A stretch of 64,000 nucleotides of DNA, from the NCBI GenBank assembly GCA_013115135.1, contig JABANP010000037.1, positions 1 through 64,000 of the forward strand. Reading direction: 5' to 3'. The notes below the pieces were generated by a model. That model was not told where the DNA came from. It made no database searches and worked only from the letters and a program-made list of their open reading frames with translations. Source of the DNA: Perkinsus olseni. Lineage: Eukaryota; Perkinsozoa; Perkinsida; Perkinsidae. Shown here piece by piece: positions 21,940 through 31,629 of this stretch. Made by a program: the position numbers and the translations under genes. Every line of letters starts with the position of its first letter. Position 1 is the stretch's first letter.

Positions 21940-22923
21940 ATGCCGGCCCATTTCACGCTCCAGCCTCTCCCTCCACCCCCACTACCGGTCAACGAGTCGC
22001 CACCGCCACTTCGGCAACTCTCCCCTCCGCCTGAGGACGCCCCTCGTTATCTCGTATCAGCTTTGGTCAGAGCTCCAGACGCTGTGCAGTCCGAGAATGG
22101 TATGGTTGTTCGTCGAGTTGCTGGTGATGGGCAATGCTTCTACCGTGCCCTGCTTCTTGGCTACTATGAGCCGTTGCTGTGGAGCCGGAACGTGCAAGCT
22201 CACTCGAGCCTGTCGCGCGTTCTTGGAGATGAGCGTTCATTCTTCGACGGTGACACAGATGAGGAGAAGTCGTTGGAGGCGTACAGGTGTATGTTTGCCG
22301 ATCTCCAGTGGGATAAGGCCCTTATCACTAAGTGTCGCTCCGCTATTGCCCGGGCGGTGCTGAGCTGCAGCAACACGGTCGAGGCCGAGGCCATACTCGC
22401 TGCTGTTGGGTCGGCTGATGTGCAGTCTGCAGTTCGTGATTTGGTGCTCAACCCTCTCGCTGATGCCGAGGCCTGGGTTCTCGGTTACGCCGCCCGAGCT
22501 TTTGGCGTTGATATCGCTGTCTACGCTCCGGGATGCGCTGCTATGGATATGACCGTTCACAAGTCCGGTAAGGATGACTCGAGGGTGGTTAATCTGCTGT
22601 ACACGGCTCCGGCTACCGGTGGCGGTTGCGGTCACTACGATGTCCTCTACGACCTGTCTGAGACGAACCGCGTGGGTGCTGCTGGCTTTCGCGTGCTGGG
22701 GATCTGCAGTCGGTGTCGATCTAGTAGCTTCCTCCCACAGCGGTTACTATCGTGGCCATGCGGACATTGGCTCTGTCCTACGTGTGCTTCGAAGGATGTT
22801 TATGCTTGGTCGTGTATACCGTGTAGACGTACTCGGCTGTTGTGGTATCGGTATGTTCTGAACGGTGGGGATTCGTGCTGTTCTCTGTCGACTACCGAAA
22901 GCATGAAGGTTCGGAAGGGATGA
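21940..22923 (+). CDS. OTU-family cysteine protease fused to a RING finger
   Basis: This single-exon ORF of 327 residues starts at ATG 21940. A Pro-rich N-terminus (about 45 residues) precedes an OTU fold. The catalytic box is AGDGQCFYRALLLGYYE (Asp and Cys at about residues 62-66), and the partner His lies in CGHYDVLYDL (about residue 229). Between them, VLGYAARAFGVDIAVYAP matches the pre-His strand region of OTU/otubain enzymes, which remove ubiquitin. A C-terminal RING follows: CSRC, then PCGHWLCPTC, then CIPC (C3HC4 spacing, about residues 258-299), the type that recruits ubiquitin-conjugating enzymes. The protein thus appears to combine a deubiquitinase with an E3-type domain. Both sets of key residues are present. 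Confidence 0.85.
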   Translation: MPAHFTLQPLPPPPLPVNESPPPLRQLSPPPEDAPRYLVSALVRAPDAVQSENGMVVRRVAGDGQCFYRALLLGYYEPLLWSRNVQAHSSLSRVLGDERSFFDGDTDEEKSLEAYRCMFADLQWDKALITKCRSAIARAVLSCSNTVEAEAILAAVGSADVQSAVRDLVLNPLADAEAWVLGYAARAFGVDIAVYAPGCAAMDMTVHKSGKDDSRVVNLLYTAPATGGGCGHYDVLYDLSETNRVGAAGFRVLGICSRCRSSSFLPQRLLSWPCGHWLCPTCASKDVYAWSCIPCRRTRLLWYRYVLNGGDSCCSLSTTESMKVRKG

Positions 22924-23047
22924 TTGCTTTGTCGTTCATGTCTGATTCTCAAGTTTCGAAATATTTTTCGGATCGCGGTTTATTGTTGGGGGAGAATCCG
23001 CTTTTGGATCGTCTTTCGGCAGATTCATCAGTTCCGTATAATTTTCA

Positions 23048-24386
23048 ATGGTTCGCGTTCTCCTAAGCGTGGCTGCACTTTCCATGTTGTTCGGGGTTCA
23101 AGCTGCACCCGCTGCCAAGGTAAGCCGGACGTGTCCCAGCTCGTCTCGTAGCCTCGTGTCCAGTCGTTGGCGTTCATCGTATTATTGTATAGGCTGCCTC
23201 TAGTACACCTCACCCCGAAGTAGTTGAGACCCGAACTACTCCCACTGCTTTCGTTCTGACTCCTGCTCCAACGCCAGCAGTAGCACAGACAACGCCTACG
23301 ACTGTAGTGGCTCATGAGACCACTACGACGGTGGCTCGTACCACGACCCCGGTTGTGGTGACTTCTGCCCCAACCAGGAGGGTCGAGAGCACCGTTGCAC
23401 CTTCCAGCACCACGAGGGAGCCTACTGCTGCCCCCTCGAGCGATGCTGGTGTTCAGGCGGCTGCCAAGGAGGCCACCCGTGCGACATCTGCTTCTTCCGA
23501 TGCCCTCGTTACCTTTGAAGGCGTGAAGAGCATCGCCTATCAGACCGCCTACTACTGGATTGATGTTGCGAAGTAGGCTGTGGTATTTTTTGCGATATGT
23601 GTCGCTGCGACCGTTGTTTGGCCAGGTACTGTCGAGATACCGCGGTGACTATGCTCCCTAAGGACATGCAGGCGAAGTACAGTCAAGCCGTCCGTGATGG
23701 CAATAAGTATTACGCTCAAGCGAAGGATGTCTACTTCGCTGAAGTGGCGCCTAAGATTGGTGAGTGCCTTCGCTGCTGGGAGTTTTTACTGAGGCTCTTG
23801 TCAGATCCTGTCATCGAAGCGAGCGCCGCTGGTGCCGAGGAGGTATACGGTTTTGTCAATGAGAAGCAGAAGTCTGTCACTGCCGCTCCCTTCAAGAAGA
23901 TGCATGCCGCCTACCCTGCCACTAGAGGCATCGCAGGTAGGTATCGGTTTTTTGCAGTTTCGGTGGCCTTGAGGTTCCTTGGCAGGTTCCGAGCTGGCCG
24001 ATAGGCTGGTGTTCATCATACTGAGTATGACTCTGCTCAGCTGGGCTGTTTATCTGTTCAAACTTCCTTTCCGATGCTTGGGGTATTTGCTCTGTCCTAG
24101 ACGGTCGAAGGACGTCCGCTCGGCCGTCGCCTCGTCCAAGAGCGAGAAGGCTAAGGCTCAGCAAGGGAAAGTGAGTCGATCGGCTGCTAAGTTTGCTGGG
24201 CAGTAGACTACTAGAGTAGAGGTTGCATGATATGTGGATCGTGACTTGGATTCTGTCTGTCGTTGCGTCGTGTGTGCTCAGTGGGCGTGATCGAATCGGC
24301 CATACTGGAGAGTCGAACTGAATGTGGTCTTTTAGGGTTCTCCTGCTGCCCCGACTAAGAATTTCAAGGGAAAGAAGCAAAACTGA
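23048..24386 (+). CDS. Single-pass membrane protein with signal peptide and Thr-rich stalk
   Basis: Six exons join cleanly: 23048-23119, 23193-23572, 23626-23759, 23805-23936, 23986-24170 and 24336-24386. All introns are GT-AG, 45 to 165 nt. The first exon is a signal peptide (MVRVLLSVAALSMLFGVQA). A long Thr/Ala/Pro/Ser-rich stalk follows (TTTTVARTTTPVVVTSAPT), likely O-glycosylated. Next comes a region with aromatic residues (AYQTAYYWIDVAKYC) and a transmembrane helix (LVFIILSMTLLSWAVYLF). The tail is Lys-rich and ends KNFKGKKQN. I predict a cell-surface or secretory-pathway protein of about 315 residues. No enzymatic domain is visible and the family is unknown to me. It begins 124 bp after the OTU-RING stop on the same strand. 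Confidence 0.7.
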
Positions 24387-24809
24387 GCGGGACGATTTCA
24401 AGTCTAGAAATCCACAACATCAAGATGATAGATAGTATCCCGTCACGATCACAGGCTGGATGGATGAATTCTCGCCGAGTGGTTAGTGAGTAGTACCATT
24501 GCTCGTACTGTTGGTGATGCTGTTGATTATTATTGTTGGTCCAGTGGTGCATTTTTACATCATTTCTCATTCAAGGGACGTGGACTGTTGAGTTCTTGCA
24601 TGTCAGACAATAGAAAAGCATGCGGAACATATGCAGCAATAATGGTTACGGAGGAGGCTAGTGTCAACGGGCCTTTCCTTGGCTGCGTGTTGATCACGCT
24701 GGTATACGATGACACTCGGTGGCGGCTTCGGTGGGGTTGGTAGTACCAACTTGGTAGCATGATACTAATTCTTGCAAGGGGTAGTTTAGCTTTTCGGAAC
24801 GGTGAACTT

Positions 24810-25534
24810 ATGACCGTAAGGCTACAGAAACCGGGGAAAAGGATGCGCTACGACCCGCTTGAGGCTCTCGTGAGGGAGGTGGATCGAACACTAGCTGAGC
24901 TTGGCAAGTAGGGCTCTGCGCCAACGAACTCCTGTGGAACGGATGCTCTCGGGTAGCCCGTTACCGTCGAAGAAAACAGAGCAAAGCGGCGTAAAACAGA
25001 AGCGAAGTACGGGCGTCGCGGCATTGGATGCTGCACTGCTCACCGCAGGGGCTCTGAGAGTCAGCGGAAAGGGAAGCGTAGGGTCTTCTCGGCGATTCAC
25101 TGCGACTTTCGTTGGTCTCCACAGGTTGAGGCCATGGAAAGGCTGGCAGCGGACGCGCTGCAGGAGAGCCGTTCTCGCGCTGGCCGGCCGTGCATAATGA
25201 TTGGAAGGATGGCTCGGATGCTCCCCATCGTCAGTTCCCTCCAGGAGCGAGGTACCCAGACAAGTCGGGCGGCTCACAGTGGTGGGCCTTGCGGATTCGT
25301 TACTGTGTCCTCGAGCAGGTGTATGTTCGGAAGATTTCGATCGACTTGGCCTCTACGAAGTAAAAGGAGTCGATGAACTCTTCGGATTCTTACACATGGC
25401 CACCCAAGAGCCATGGCTATCAGAACACAGCGGGTCCTTGGTGAGTCTGACGACTGATTTGGTCGCTCATCGCTGAGCTGCCTTAGCCGCTCCCTTACGA
25501 GATGGATGCCGTTCGGAGATTCACTGTCTCTTAG
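24810..25534 (+). CDS. Small four-exon protein, unrecognised
   Basis: Exons 24810-24907, 24957-25124, 25245-25440 and 25487-25534 join with GT-AG introns of 46 to 120 nt and matching phases. Protein-like sequence runs throughout: MTVRLQKPGKRMRYDPLEAL, AALDAALLTAGALRVSGKG, SSRRFTATFVGLHR, QVGRLTVVGLADSLLC, FDRLGLYEVKGVDELFGFL and YEMDAVRRFTVS at the end. The product of about 169 residues has a basic start and a mixed alpha/beta-looking core. I do not recognise the family. The third-exon donor (TTG before GTGAGT) is near ideal. Another in-frame reading of exon 3 exists, so that acceptor is the least certain. Confidence 0.55.
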
Positions 25535-25983
25535 ATAATATTCGAGTCCTTGGCGTCAATACTGTCGCCCCTCGAGTTCTCCGTCTGCAAGTCAACTAGA
25601 CGGCTGGTCGATGTCGTCTACCGGCACGTACGAGTCCACAGTTCGCGTCCACTGTCCGCCTCTCCCGTCACTCGTTAGTCTCAGAAGAGCCTCTTCAGAT
25701 CGCCGTTATGGAAGCGCGTATACCGACAGCCACTGTGATCATTCGAGAGAGGCGACCACCACAAAGGGCTAAGTTCTCCCTCACAGGCCCGACTAAGGAA
25801 GTGAGATCCAGCGTACCGCTCTTTTCCCTCCTCACCTGATGTGTTTCGACAGTTCTGCGATGCGCACTAGTCAACCTTTAGATACGCTTGGATACGTCTC
25901 CATAAGTCATGCTTCACTCCTGCGTCATCGCGTTGCGTTGCAGTGACGACGAACACGAGGCTTGGAATAGCAAGAGAAAGAAC
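25535..25983. other. Spacer between convergent genes
   Basis: This should hold the 3'-UTRs of the small four-exon gene and of the FkbM-type methyltransferase. I see no gene or repeat. Confidence 0.4.
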
Positions 25984-27177
25984 TTATGGAACATTGATGC
26001 TCTCATGTACGGCAAGCATGTCCACCATAGACAAATTTTCCGCGATTTCAATCAGCTTCTCAAACCCATCGCGAGTGACCCACTCCGGATGTTCATCGCC
26101 TGTATGCCTCCTCGCGAACGGTAATCTCAGCAAGTTGAAGCCCGAGGCGTGCAGCAACTCTAGCAGCTGACGAGGACCGCTCGCTGGCCCATGTTCAACA
26201 AGCAAAGCCGGAGAAAACTCGAGCAGGATCCTCTGAACCCTTCCGGAGCGAAGAGTATCCCCGAGACCAGCGAGAACTTCGTACTCGCAACCTTCGCAGT
26301 CCAATTTCAAGAACAGCCCACGACCATCGTCAGGAAGGATATCTGTCAGCCTTACAGAAGTCGCCTTGAAGACCCGATCGTCCGTCGGGAAACCACCGAG
26401 AGGAGGCCGATGCAGTCGAGTCCCCCCGGAGTTGCCCTGTGGCTCTGCCAGTGTGACCTCTTTCGGCCCGTCGCCGACCGCAGCTCCTCGTACAACATTC
26501 ACCCGAGAGCGGAATCCGTTGACCTTGATGGTCGCATCCAGAAGGTCGGCACTGTCCTCGTTGGGCTCAATGGATACCACCGTGAACCCGTAGGCGGCGT
26601 AAAGGGTAGAGCATAAGCCGATATTCGCGCCGACGTCAACTATATAGACGGTAGTATTATCCATACGACTCATGCCGTAGAAAAGTCGTTCACAGTCACT
26701 CGCCGAGGCCTCCCACTTCACCATGTTGTCCACTTTGTCGCTCCTACCGCGAACACACAGGACCCACCTCCTGTCCTCACCCATGAGACTAGATCTCACT
26801 GGAGCTGCATACGAGCCGGCAGGGCATTTCTCGTCCAAGGCCTGTAACAGTTCATCCAGTACTGCAGGGAACTTGTACTTGTCCCGCCTCAAGTCCTCGG
26901 TGAGGTGAGTGAGATTTGCTAACACAGCCTTCATCGACTCATGATAGGCCTTGTATTGGTCAAATTCGAGTGCCCACTGACCCGCCAGTTCCTCCACTCT
27001 CTCAGAGAGGTCGTTGATGGCTCTGCCTAGAGTTTGGAAGTTCGAGTCTGCTGCTGACTCGAGTGCTGACAGCCGCGCTTCTGGCGAGTCTGGATCCACT
27101 CCTCCGAGAACGAGGATGAGCAATGATAAGGAGAAAGCACACATGGTGACACAGACTATCCTGGTCGAGAGGACCAC
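25984..27177 (-). CDS. FkbM-family methyltransferase with N-terminal membrane anchor
   Basis: This intronless ORF of 397 residues opens with a hydrophobic anchor (IVCVTMCAFSLSLLILVLGG), giving a type II or signal-anchored topology. A coiled-coil stalk follows (residues about 30-110, with LSALESAADSN and INDLSERVEEL). The catalytic domain carries the SAM-binding signature VYIVDVGANIGLCSTLYAA (about residues 180-200), the acidic SIEPNED, the motif FLKLDCEGCEYEVLAGL (about residue 300) and ILLEFSPALL. Those are hallmarks of the FkbM O-methyltransferase family. The likely place of action is the Golgi or secretory lumen on glycans, inferred from the anchor-stem-catalytic layout. The lack of introns, unlike most neighbours, could reflect acquisition from bacteria or through an RNA intermediate. 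Confidence 0.88.
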   Translation of the reverse strand: MVLSTRIVCVTMCAFSLSLLILVLGGVDPDSPEARLSALESAADSNFQTLGRAINDLSERVEELAGQWALEFDQYKAYHESMKAVLANLTHLTEDLRRDKYKFPAVLDELLQALDEKCPAGSYAAPVRSSLMGEDRRWVLCVRGRSDKVDNMVKWEASASDCERLFYGMSRMDNTTVYIVDVGANIGLCSTLYAAYGFTVVSIEPNEDSADLLDATIKVNGFRSRVNVVRGAAVGDGPKEVTLAEPQGNSGGTRLHRPPLGGFPTDDRVFKATSVRLTDILPDDGRGLFLKLDCEGCEYEVLAGLGDTLRSGRVQRILLEFSPALLVEHGPASGPRQLLELLHASGFNLLRLPFARRHTGDEHPEWVTRDGFEKLIEIAENLSMVDMLAVHESINVP

Positions 27178-27445
27178 TCGCCGTCAGGCTGTGAAGTCTT
27201 GCCAAAGATATTGAGGCCCTCTATCCTCGTGCTACTAGTGTGATAAGGACTTAGTCTCATCCATTCTCATCGAATCATAGCGGGAAAAGCCAAGACATCC
27301 CCGAGAGTGGTCGGTCGATGGGTAACTCGACGTGCGAGCACATCACGTATCCTTCCCTGTGAGCAACGCAGCACCACACAAGCGAATAGAATCTTCAAAG
27401 TCATGCCAGTGAGGGGTTTACCCCAGATGATACCATTAAAATGAG

Positions 27446-27968
27446 TCAGGGAGCTTTCCTCTTCAGTGGGGCCTCGAGGACATTAGGCGACCTCCACAAC
27501 GGTGAGAGGAAGGGCAACCCGCAAGGGTCGTCGTAGAGCTTGTCCACGGGCTCCGCGGGTAGAAGCAGCTTCACGGGAGATAGCTCATCTGAAAGATACC
27601 AACCTCTATCGCAAGGAATCTTCTTCCGGGAACTCACGTTGAGGGTTCTCTGTGAGCATAAGGTCGACGAGGTCGTCTCCTCCCCGAAGGTGGCCGTTGC
27701 CGGGACCCTCTGCTTTTGGCGTCGGTGATTGAGCGGCGACTCGACGGTAATGTCCAAGCATTGTGGCACGGACCATCTCAGCAACATGGGCCTGTTGCTC
27801 AGCTCGATTGATAAGGAACTCTACGGCGTCCCTCAGTGCCTAAGGACAGCTGCTGCTATTAGACCCTCGCTAGACTCGTACCTGGCAGTCTTGGCCGTCC
27901 TTCGGAGTGGCAGGCCCCTTGCCGACCTCCTGCTGCGCTGGAGGTGATGCGCTCCCGCTCAAATCCAT
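27446..27968 (-). CDS. Small three-exon protein, unrecognised
   Basis: ATG at 27968 starts MDLSGSASPPAQQEVGKG. After a short intron the second exon is helical (LRDAVEFLINRAEQQAHVAE, then GDDLVDLMLTENPQ). A third exon reads RWYLSDELSPVKLLLPAEPV and ends LEAPLKRKAP with TGA at 27446-27448. The second intron (about 34 nt) needs the second AG of a TAGAG acceptor to stay in frame. The protein is about 145 residues, probably soluble. No family is recognised. Upstream exons cannot be excluded. Confidence 0.5.
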
Positions 27969-28286
27969 ATGGAAGAGCACTGGAGAGCGAAGGAATGTGC
28001 GCTTTCTATCGACGACGCAAGTTTGCCAATTTCATGGCGAGTGACGGCTTTCGTCAAGCACCAAACGCTCGGAGCTCAGGCATTTCACAAGCCCCTGGTT
28101 GTTTCGATGTCCTCCTCCCACTCGAGCGGCATGCACCATTATGACCAGCCAGAGAGGCGATCGGCCCTCTCAGTCATACTATCCATCGTAATTGGAGGGT
28201 CTCTCTTCGCGTCTCTCTGATAGGAGCTCCTCAGCTATGGACTTGATACACATAAACAGATACGCCATTACCCTCCTCTGCTTCGC

Positions 28287-29377
28287 GTGTCAATAATAAG
28301 CAAGTTTAAAGCCATCACGGTTCGCTTACGCTCTGGTGTGATCCGGCAGGTTGCCCGTCGCATTAGTTCGCCCTCTGTGAGATCCATCCCGCTCTACATC
28401 CTGGTAAGACGTTCTTCCAGTACAGCTGTTGTCGCGAGTGGCCCTCTGTGCATCAGGCGGCTCTCGGGGCTCGCTGGCTCTACTTTGCCGTGAAGAAGTA
28501 CCTCAGAGAAAGGAACTCACTAGACTGGAAAAAGAGCTGTATTAATGAGTACACGGTACGAGCTTCGTTGAGTTGTTCGCGTGAGCACGCGTTGTTACCA
28601 TCAGCAAATCCAAGCCTGTATATTGACGACCGAGCATCTGGCAGAGTTGGGCAGAATTGAAAAGCGCACGGTAATATTGTTCGAGACGATTCCGCGTGAT
28701 TTTTATTTCTCTTGATAGGTTTTTTGTAAGGACATCAAAGATTTCTTCGGCCACGATACCTACGTCATAAACAAGGTGTTAGAAGCTGCCAAAAAGGCCA
28801 CTCCTGAGGACCCGGTACTGTTACGAGTCGTACCGTGTTTTTGAAGTCATGAGGTGCTCAAGATACTGACGAAATTCCTCAGTAGTGATGACAAGTGGCA
28901 CGTCCTATCGACTTGTACGAACCACCTCTCTGCCCTGTTTGCCCCATACCACATTTTTTTCAATGAGGCTCGGAGGTAAGCCCAGAACACTCCATCCCCT
29001 CATCGAGCTGCCTTGTGTCCGCTTAGAAGAATGCCCTGCCAGGTGCGATTCTTACTATCGAAGTGCGTGGTATGCATTTACGCTCACCTGCGGAGGTTCT
29101 ACTGGGGAAGGAAGATTCTTCGTGACTCCGTAGTTGGTGGGCTTCGAGTCTGCTGTGTTCTGACTAGACGTGCAGGTACAAACCGGTGTGCCGTGTGGAC
29201 GACGTGGGGAGCCTTAGAATTAGAATCATACTAGTGAATGAAGAAGAGCTCAGAGAGATATGTAATACCATCTCTTCCCGGAATCGCGCTTCTGTAGGCT
29301 TCCGTTCTGAATATCACCCATATACCACCTCGCCCTCAACCGCATCTTCGCAATATAACGGTGGTACTATGGGATAA
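28287..29377 (+). CDS. Multi-exon protein, unrecognised, 5' end unresolved
   Basis: Exons 28457-28555, 28719-28814, 28863-28975, 29027-29095 and 29176-29377 join in phase with GT-AG introns. A further upstream exon ends at 28403. Conserved-looking stretches include ARWLYFAVKKYLRERNSLD, CKDIKDFFGHDTYVINKVL, FLSSDDKWHVLSTCTNHLSA, LFAPYHIFFNEARR, CVVCIYAHLRRYKPVCRVDD and RIRIILVNEEELREICN. The tail is Ser/Thr-rich and ends GGTMG before TAA. Aromatic and Cys residues are frequent but no clear transmembrane helix stands out. No ATG was placed with confidence; the first exon frame opens with GTG at 28287. I cannot name the family. Confidence 0.55.
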
Positions 29378-29394
29378 CTAATAGGATACTACAA

Positions 29395-29580
29395 ACTCTG
29401 TGGTGCTCTCTGCCTGGGATGCAATAATAGTATATAGTATTAGGCTACACAATAATATCTAGATGAAGAGTTATAGTATATACCAATTATAGTGACTATG
29501 TATTCTCATAGCATTAGGAATTAATATATTAATAGTGTATAAAGAAATTTATGTGCCTTTGTTTGTATAATAGTGTCCAT
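29395..29580. other. AT-rich tract
   Basis: This stretch is strikingly rich in A and T, with repeated TATAGTA/ATAGTAT and TTAATATATTAATA motifs, unlike the surrounding balanced sequence. It lies just after a gene stop (29377), so it may be a 3'-UTR and terminator-like region, a scaffold attachment site, or a mobile-element footprint. Confidence 0.6.
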
Positions 29581-29692
29581 ATGATGTGTATGTAGCTGAG
29601 CTGGCTGCGTGGGTAGGTACCGGTCAGATATGCCCTCCAACCTGGGGTTTCTTCAATGCAAGGCATGAGTGTCGGTAGTATGGGCTGCATCA

Positions 29693-30198
29693 ATGTCACT
29701 GCCATTTGGCAATAACTCTGATCAGGTGGAATTTGCTCAAGAGGTTCTCAGAGCTGTTCGAGCGACAGTTGATGAATGTCTCGGGGGACCCGACTCTGCG
29801 AGACTGGGGTGCAAACCTTTGTGGCCGCATGAGTCCTCTCACGAAGAAAAAGAAAGGTCCGTGTTCTTCTGGTCGCCTCCCTCCTGGAGCCCTCCGCCTT
29901 CCTTCAACCGTTAGGTCACGAGAAGAGCAAGCCGCAAGCAACGCCGAATCTGCAGTACAAGAATGCCATACAGACAGCCGAGCCTGATAAATATGAACCG
30001 GTAGGGACGAGGGTGGCTATGGGCTCGGGCATGATGGCTCTCACTGGTGTCCTTCAGGAGGACAATTGTTTCCTTCGCCTTCATATTCCCTATCCTACCG
30101 CATATCGTAATGCTGATGATAGCTGCAGTCCGGACGGCCGAGCCATGAGAAAGGATAGCAGCTTGGGGAAGAGCAAGGATGTGGTCCTATTCGAATGA
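29693..30198 (+). CDS. Possible small multi-exon protein
   Basis: An ATG at 29693 opens MSLPFGNNSDQVEFAQEV. Further protein-like pieces are YKNAIQTAEPDKYEPVGT, RVAMGSGMMALTGVLQED and MRKDSSLGKSKDVVLFE, with a stop at 30196-30198. An overlapping frame encodes a very hydrophobic run (IVSFAFIFPILPHIVMLMI), so the true joins are unclear. A short membrane protein is plausible. Confidence 0.35.
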
Positions 30199-30561
30199 TC
30201 AGTGATGGTACTAGGTGGAAGCGGAACGCACTTGTTCTTTGATGTGCATTCTCGAAAAGGTTCAGCCTCACGCGATCGTCTTCGCCACCGAGCTGCTATT
30301 GAAATGTGGGCACTCTGAACGGTACTGACGACGAGACCACTAGTTTCTACTCGCCTAGTACAGCTATGCAGCACTACTCTCGACACGCCCTGGTGGCTCT
30401 GCATTTTTTACGTGTCGTATACTCTTGCCAACGTCTTCGTTAATGATAAAATGCTTCTCATGTGCTTGAGGGTGTTGGGTTGGAAGATTAGTGGGGATGT
30501 TCGACTAGGAAGTGCGCTTAGGAGTTTCAGCTTAGTGGCTCAAGCATGAGTATCTAGCAAG

Positions 30562-31304
30562 ATGCCGAGCGCGAAGGTTCCTCTCCCACCCTTGAAGTCG
30601 GTATTCGCGGATGCTTTCATGCAGTGCAAGAACGGTAGTGCTGGGGCTGAGAGGGTAGATAGCTGATGATCAAACTCGTTCGGTTACGCTGGAAGCGTCG
30701 CGTGGTACGTCGATAAGCCTGTTGACGATAAGGGTTTGAGCTCTGTTTGGTTGGCTTAGAGTCGGAGAGGCAGCTACGAATTTCATTAGGAAGGTGTCTT
30801 TCAACCTTCCAGGCCCCGAAGTATTATCTATCATAAACAAGACAGCTATTCCTCTATCATACGGAGACGCTTGCCATGCTCTCACCCACTTGGCGAACCT
30901 CGGAGACTTCAAAAGAGGCAGCCAGGAATTCAGAGGCTTCATAGCCAAGCTCGATACGCAGGTGTGCATCCTGAGGACTTCATTGGTCGAGTCACTTTCG
31001 ATTTCAATGCTTGCGTCGCTCAAGGGCGGTGAAGGATGATATATCTGCAAGGTTTTCCCTGGGATAGCTGGCTGCCCCGTGAAGACTTGGCGGCTGCTTC
31101 GCTATTTGGTAGACCTGAGGACGCGAAATGGCTTGAAAGTAGGGATCGGGATGGTTGGGGATTTTCAATGGTAGTGATGCCCATCTTAAATCCTGCCAGG
31201 TGTGCATGCCCTGGTTCGAGAAGACTCTGCCGCAGTGTGATCCGCATGTAGCAATAGACATATTGTACAGGCTTTACCGGATATCTGGCGTCCATGTGAA
31301 GTAA
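30562..31304 (+). CDS. Five-exon helical protein, unrecognised
   Basis: Exons 30562-30634, 30663-30704, 30762-31028, 31052-31170 and 31200-31304 give about 200 residues in consistent phase. Notable stretches are MPSAKVPLPPLKSVFADAF, VTLEASRVGEAATNFIRKV, FNLPGPEVLSIINKTAIPL, YGDACHALTHLANLGDF, DSWLPREDLAAASLFGR and AIDILYRLYRISGVHVK at the end. The pattern of short amphipathic helices recalls organellar RNA-binding helical-repeat proteins, but that is only a resemblance. Intron sizes are 28, 57, 23 and 29 nt. The 23-nt one could instead be part of a longer intron with weaker sites. The stop lies only 22 nt upstream of tRNA-Lys on the same strand. Confidence 0.6.
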
Positions 31305-31326
31305 GAATGCTAGTCTCGACATGTAA

Positions 31327-31399
31327 GCCCGTCTAGCTCAGTCGGTAGAGCGCAAGGCTCTTAACCTTGTGGTCGTGGGTTCGAGCCCCACGGTGGGTG
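31327..31399 (+). tRNA. tRNA-Lys(CTT)
   Basis: The cloverleaf is complete. The acceptor arm begins GCCCGTC and closes with GGTGGGT plus discriminator G. The D arm is TAGCTCAGTCGGTAGAGC, the anticodon loop is CTCTTAA with anticodon CTT, and the T arm is GTGGGTTCGAGCCCCAC. The terminal pair is G-U instead of G-C. There is no intron. It begins 22 nt after the stop codon of the preceding gene. Confidence 0.96.
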
Positions 31400-31629
31400 T
31401 TTTGCGTATACCTTGCAGTAGCGGGTGAAGCTTCTGCTTCATGGACAGCACTTGCGTTGCTCTTCGTTGGGGGCGACTCTTCGTTTTCGCGCGGCTGAGC
31501 TCATCGAGCTCGACAATTCCTACTCGCGCCGATTGATACGACTCCGTGATTGCTCAGCATCGGTATGATTTTGTAAATATCTTTGCATATCTGCTGAGAA
31601 TAGCCATTTGTAGGTATACTTCGCCGTTA

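Noticed and set aside
23979..24206. An independent small membrane protein ORF
   Set aside because: It is the fifth exon of the spliced single-pass membrane protein; the apparent start lies inside the preceding intron.
31029..31051. A 23-nt intron as a record-short intron
   Set aside because: The frame also allows a longer intron with weaker sites (from about 30960), so the size is not proven without cDNA.
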